Below are positions 62,083-64,000 of a stretch of 64,000 nucleotides of DNA, one piece after another. Positions within the stretch are counted from its first letter, which is position 1, and each line of letters starts with the position of its first letter. A program made the translations under genes and the position numbers. The stretch covers positions 186,001 through 250,000 of the forward strand of contig CAVPCW010000008.1 in the NCBI GenBank assembly GCA_963702555.1. The letters run 5' to 3'. The DNA comes from CAMFLJ01 sp963702555. Its GTDB lineage: Bacteria > Actinomycetota > Acidimicrobiia > Acidimicrobiales > Acidimicrobilacustridaceae. The notes beneath the pieces were generated by a model, which worked only from the letters and a program-made list of their open reading frames with translations, was not told where the DNA came from and searched no databases.

Positions 62083-62111
62083 CGAGCCCGTCACCGATTC
62101 GGACGGGCTCG
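62083..62111. promoter_or_regulatory. Perfect 9-bp inverted repeat upstream of hydrolase
   Basis: CGAGCCCGT (62083-62091) and ACGGGCTCG (62103-62111) with an 11-nt loop, 75 bp before the alpha/beta-hydrolase start. It may be an operator or attenuator hairpin. Confidence 0.45.
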
Positions 62112-62186
62112 TCGGGCATCGGGACCTTCGGTCCTGTTGCGCTCATGGGGTCAGGTTCACGATCGCAACGTAGGAAGGGGTCTCAG

Positions 62187-63047
62187 GTGCCGGAGAACCC
62201 GTGGTGGCTCGAATGGAAGAGCACGACCGTGCAGGGCCGACGCGCCTCCTACGGCGAGGCGGGGCAGGGAACACCGTTCGTGTTCCTCCACGGTTGGGGC
62301 CTTCGGGACCGCACCTACCAACGGGCCCTGAGTCGGCTCGCACGCCTCGGCGTCCGGGTCCTGGCCCCGTCGCTGCCCGGGTTCGAGGGCACTGCGACCC
62401 TGCCGCACGACAGCTTCGATCTGCCCGGCTTCGCGGACTGGGTCGCCGCGTTCATGACCGCCGTTGGCGTCGACGATGGCTTCTATCTCGGTGGCCACTC
62501 CTTCGGTGGTGGCGTCGCCATCCAGACCGCCCACGATCACGGCGAGCACTGCGAGCTGCTCGTGCTGGTCAACTCCATCGGTGGGGCGGTGTGGAAGCAC
62601 GGCGAAGGTGACGTCCAGTACCTGACGGACCGTCCGCTGTGGGACTGGGGCATCCACTTCCCCCAGGACGTGACCGGTCGGCGCGAACGCTGGGTCGTCG
62701 CCCCGGTCGTTGTTCAGGACGCAGTGCGCAACATCGTGCGTGACCCCGTCGGGTTCTGGCGCGTCGGTTCGATCGCTCGGCACGCCAACCTGTTGCCCGA
62801 ACTCGAGCAGCTCCGTTCCCGCGGTCTGCCCATCGCGGTGTTGTGGGGCAACGAGGACGCCATCCTGCCCGCAGCGTCGCTCGACGCGATCGTCACCGCC
62901 ATCGGCCAGAACGCGCACATCGTCGAAGGAACCCACACCTGGCTGTTGGCGGACCCGGACCGCTTCGGTGAGGTCATGACCAACATCGTGGGTGTCGCTG
63001 AACGCGCACGGCTCGAACGTCTCTGGCCCACGCCGCCAACTGAGTGA
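62187..63047 (+). CDS. Alpha/beta-hydrolase
   Basis: 286 residues, a compact epoxide-hydrolase/haloalkane-dehalogenase-like core. The oxyanion strand is FVFLHGWGLRD, the nucleophile elbow GGHSFGGG (Ser), the acid in LWGNEDAILPA and the His in EGTHTWLLADP. The nucleophile Ser indicates an esterase- or lactonase-like enzyme rather than a dehalogenase. GTG 62187 follows AGGAAGGGG. Confidence 0.9.
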   Translation: MPENPWWLEWKSTTVQGRRASYGEAGQGTPFVFLHGWGLRDRTYQRALSRLARLGVRVLAPSLPGFEGTATLPHDSFDLPGFADWVAAFMTAVGVDDGFYLGGHSFGGGVAIQTAHDHGEHCELLVLVNSIGGAVWKHGEGDVQYLTDRPLWDWGIHFPQDVTGRRERWVVAPVVVQDAVRNIVRDPVGFWRVGSIARHANLLPELEQLRSRGLPIAVLWGNEDAILPAASLDAIVTAIGQNAHIVEGTHTWLLADPDRFGEVMTNIVGVAERARLERLWPTPPTE

Positions 63048-63306
63048 GCAGCGGCACCGGGGCGAAACGGACCGCGGTAAGTGGAGGGACTGCCCTGGCA
63101 CCCGGTTGGGGATGACTTCCCTCAAACCCTCGTCGAACCCGCTGAGCCGGACACTTCCGGATCGACTCGTCTCTGCTGCTGACCGGAGCCGATCGACCGC
63201 TGGCATGTACGGCTGCCTCGGGCTGTCTCCGCACTGGCCCAGACGACCTCATCGGGCGTGCCAAAAGAGTGTCGACCTCGCCGGACCTGCCCCACTGTGA
63301 GATCGC

Positions 63307-63819
63307 TCAGTGTGCGCCTCCGAGGGCGGCGCTGGCGTCGTCGGCGCTCATGGGTGGTCCGATCGGCGTGAGGTCATGACTGCTCGCGACGCGGGCGAGT
63401 TCATCCATCGGGGGGAACACCGGCTGGGCCGGCACGACATGAGCGCCGGCGGGTGTGCCGAGGTCTCGGATCAGGTCGCGGAAGCTGGAGTTGTCGTGGA
63501 CGAGCAGGATGCGGGCAGCGCCCTCACCGATGACTCGGAAGGTGTGCGGAACGCCGCGTGGCATCGACACCCAGTCGCCCGCGCCGACGACCTGGGTGTC
63601 GTCGCCGCAGCGCACGACCATCTCGCCCTCGAGGATGTACCAGGTGTCATCGAGCGTGTCGTGGACGTGCAGCGGCGCGGAGGAACCGAGCGGCAGGGTC
63701 ATCTCGAGCACGACCGCCTGCATGCCAGGTGCGCAGCGGTGCTCGATCACCAGAAGGTCGAGGAACCACCAGGCGAGGGCTTCGTCACTCTGTGGACGGT
63801 CGACGATCGCTGTGTTCAT
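63307..63819 (-). CDS. Cupin-domain protein
   Basis: 170 residues. Motif 1 APLHVHDTLDDTWYILEGEM gives two His and an acidic ligand; motif 2 GAGDWVSMPRGVPHTFRVIG gives the last His, so a metal site is intact. N- and C-terminal extensions resemble cupins fused to no other domain; substrate unknown. GAGGGG precedes ATG 63819. It converges on the alpha/beta-hydrolase. Confidence 0.9.
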   Translation of the reverse strand: MNTAIVDRPQSDEALAWWFLDLLVIEHRCAPGMQAVVLEMTLPLGSSAPLHVHDTLDDTWYILEGEMVVRCGDDTQVVGAGDWVSMPRGVPHTFRVIGEGAARILLVHDNSSFRDLIRDLGTPAGAHVVPAQPVFPPMDELARVASSHDLTPIGPPMSADDASAALGGAH

Positions 63820-64000
63820 TTGAACCCCTCGGCGCCACTCGCTTCGCGCAACTGCAACGAGCACTCGAAGATCTCACCGCATCTGCCGATCCGCGCGACC
63901 AGCCTCCTGCCCCCGTCTGACCCGATCCCGGATCACGTCCCCACGGTCGCCGACCCACGCGCATGGCCGGCCAGTAGTCGGTTGCTGCGCTCGACTCTGA

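Noticed and set aside
63048..63306. tRNA or small RNA in the gap between the hydrolase and the last cupin
   Set aside because: I could find no cloverleaf-like arms or terminator hairpin there.

Overview
The window is very GC-rich, densely coding DNA (about 60 genes in 64 kb, most gaps under 200 bp). It has many GTG starts, frequent 4-bp ATGA/GTGA overlaps, several ECF sigma/anti-sigma genes, a RecCBD operon, WS/DGAT acyltransferases and a SigK-RskA-fasciclin module. Together these point to a high-GC actinobacterium. An Acidimicrobiia relative (Iamia/Microtrichales type) is my best guess, but that is inference; no rRNA or tRNA is present to confirm it. The replicon looks chromosomal: I see no phage, transposase, plasmid or CRISPR genes.

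Layout. 1-4.7 kb (minus): an ECF41/SigJ-like sigma factor cut by the left edge, its FAD-oxidoreductase neighbour, a ferredoxin-MBL fusion and two Fe(II)/2-oxoglutarate oxygenases. 4.8-8.9 kb (plus): a membrane-tethered Moco oxidoreductase, SigK-like sigma, RskA-like anti-sigma and a fasciclin lipoprotein, with a matching ATCC-N17-CGGA-type element before three of them. 9-15.9 kb: phosphotransferase, VOC and YjbR proteins, then a minus-strand run of flavodoxin, two small proteins, AlkZ-like glycosylase, macro-domain protein and a Thr-rich lipoprotein. 15.9-24.7 kb: recC-recB-recD. 25.2-28 kb: small membrane protein and a VWA surface protein. 28-30 kb: RecQ helicase fused to a phosphoribosyltransferase domain. 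30-35 kb: esterase lipoprotein, Fe-S/Moco oxidoreductase, ABM monooxygenase, double-hotdog thioesterase. 35.2-40.3 kb: DUF2892 protein, a sigma factor with its own zinc-finger anti-sigma domain, a lipoprotein, twin coiled-coil membrane proteins, and DUF4234 and DUF4328 membrane proteins. 40.4-45.2 kb: carotenoid oxygenase, a two-component system, a small secreted protein with a possible operator, and an ATP-grasp enzyme.

46-54.4 kb is a neutral-lipid block: HSL-type hydrolase, PlsC-like acyltransferase, a second hydrolase, two WS/DGATs and an acyl-CoA synthetase, suggesting synthesis and turnover of triacylglycerol or wax ester. 54.4-64 kb holds an ABC-type substrate-binding lipoprotein, an NAD-dependent epimerase, MBL and SRPBCC proteins divergent from a TetR regulator, a Rho_N-like protein, a hemerythrin-like protein, class I fructose-bisphosphate aldolase, two cupins and an alpha/beta hydrolase.

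A recurring oddity is single-base indels, mostly in or beside short G/C runs, that break otherwise intact genes: recC, recD, the VWA gene (three), the Fe-S/Moco oxidoreductase (two), the ATP-grasp gene and the substrate-binding protein. Because homology resumes immediately in the next frame, draft-assembly error is more likely than decay. I therefore annotate them as single frameshifted genes. Two tandem pairs of palindromic intergenic repeats (38.9 kb and 47.5 kb), both with a 61-62 bp period, are the clearest non-coding structures.
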